The position numbers and the translations under genes were made by a program. A DNA stretch of 64,000 nt from Trichormus sp. M33_DOE_039 (GTDB lineage: Bacteria; Cyanobacteriota; Cyanobacteriia; Cyanobacteriales; Nostocaceae). The stretch is taken from the NCBI GenBank assembly GCA_015296085.1, contig DVDT01000021.1, forward strand, positions 62,001 to 126,000, read 5' to 3'. The notes under the pieces were generated by a model that was given only the letters and a program-made list of their open reading frames with translations, did not search any database and was not told the DNA's origin. This document shows, piece by piece, positions 63,643 to 64,000 of the stretch (position 1 is the first letter of the stretch; each line of letters begins with the position of its first letter).

Positions 63643-64000
63643 TGCCCACCCTCCACAAGAAAGTCAATCCGACCGTTTTCGGGGGCGTTGGGGTCGTTGT
63701 CTAGTCGCGCAATTTCCCAACGTCCAAACTGAATTTCGCCAGATGCTAGTTCGCCATTCGCAGTCTGTCCCCAGCGTTGGAAACGGTGACGCTTGGAGGG
63801 TTGATTGCTGACATCTACCCACTGCACACCCGGTATAGCCATCGCTGTGGCAATTACTTGACTGAGATAAACAGGCTGACCGAAGGTAAAGTTATCGGGA
63901 TGGAAGAAACCCCGTTGTCCATTGACTAAATCTTGATTACTAAATGCTTGTAAGAGAACGGCTTTGACATCGTTGGCAAAGTACCCTGGTTTGACACAGA
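63639..64000 (-). CDS. Second baseplate protein (J/gp47-like) C-terminal part, runs off right edge
   Basis: Open minus frame across the edge: CVKPGYFANDVKAVLLQAFSNQDLVNGQRGFFHPDNFTFGQPVYLSQVIATAMAIPGVQWVDVSNQPSKRHRFQRWGQ...; 4-nt ATGA overlap with 63642. Confidence 0.75.
   Translation of the reverse strand, partial: CVKPGYFANDVKAVLLQAFSNQDLVNGQRGFFHPDNFTFGQPVYLSQVIATAMAIPGVQWVDVSNQPSKRHRFQRWGQTANGELASGEIQFGRWEIARLDNDPNAPENGRIDFLVEGGQ

Noticed and set aside
52000-64000. Ordinary prophage
   Set aside because: No integrase, terminase, capsid, holin or lysin seen in the visible part; baseplate-only content fits a tail-derived system better, although the upstream part is not visible
1-64000. HIP1 GCGATCGC octamers treated as specific regulatory sites
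   Set aside because: They occur throughout coding and noncoding DNA as a genome-wide cyanobacterial feature

Overview
This 64 kb window comes from a heterocyst-forming (Nostoc/Anabaena-type) cyanobacterial chromosome. Supporting signs are HIP1 GCGATCGC sites throughout, heptad short tandem repeats in intergenic gaps, a split dnaE intein and hetF. Most of it is chromosomal housekeeping or signalling: recF start, PacL-like P-type ATPase, polA, acs, two Ser/Thr kinases, a multi-PAS histidine kinase plus REC-kinase pair, gatA, cysH, manA and others. Four loci stand out. (1) At 42994-43910, immediately upstream of hetF, there is a tandem array of about 7 repeat units on the minus strand. Intact units encode a ~60-62 nt RNA ending in a covarying rho-independent terminator. 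Five of seven units carry a TCCGGA-like (DIF1-type) box exactly 30 nt upstream of a conserved GGTA. I interpret this as the NsiR1 sRNA array. (2) At 51.9-64 kb (minus strand, running off the right edge) there is a phage-tail/contractile-injection-system-like baseplate operon: two J/gp47-like proteins, a gpI-like tail protein, a 1665-aa DUF6519/beta-helix protein and two small terminal genes. (3) The C-terminal half of a trans-splicing split DnaE intein lies at 35.6-35.7 kb. (4) A RexT-like vicinal-cysteine ArsR regulator and a thioredoxin are divergent around a perfect 17-bp palindrome. Calls rest on reading the sequence and supplied translations; no database search was run.
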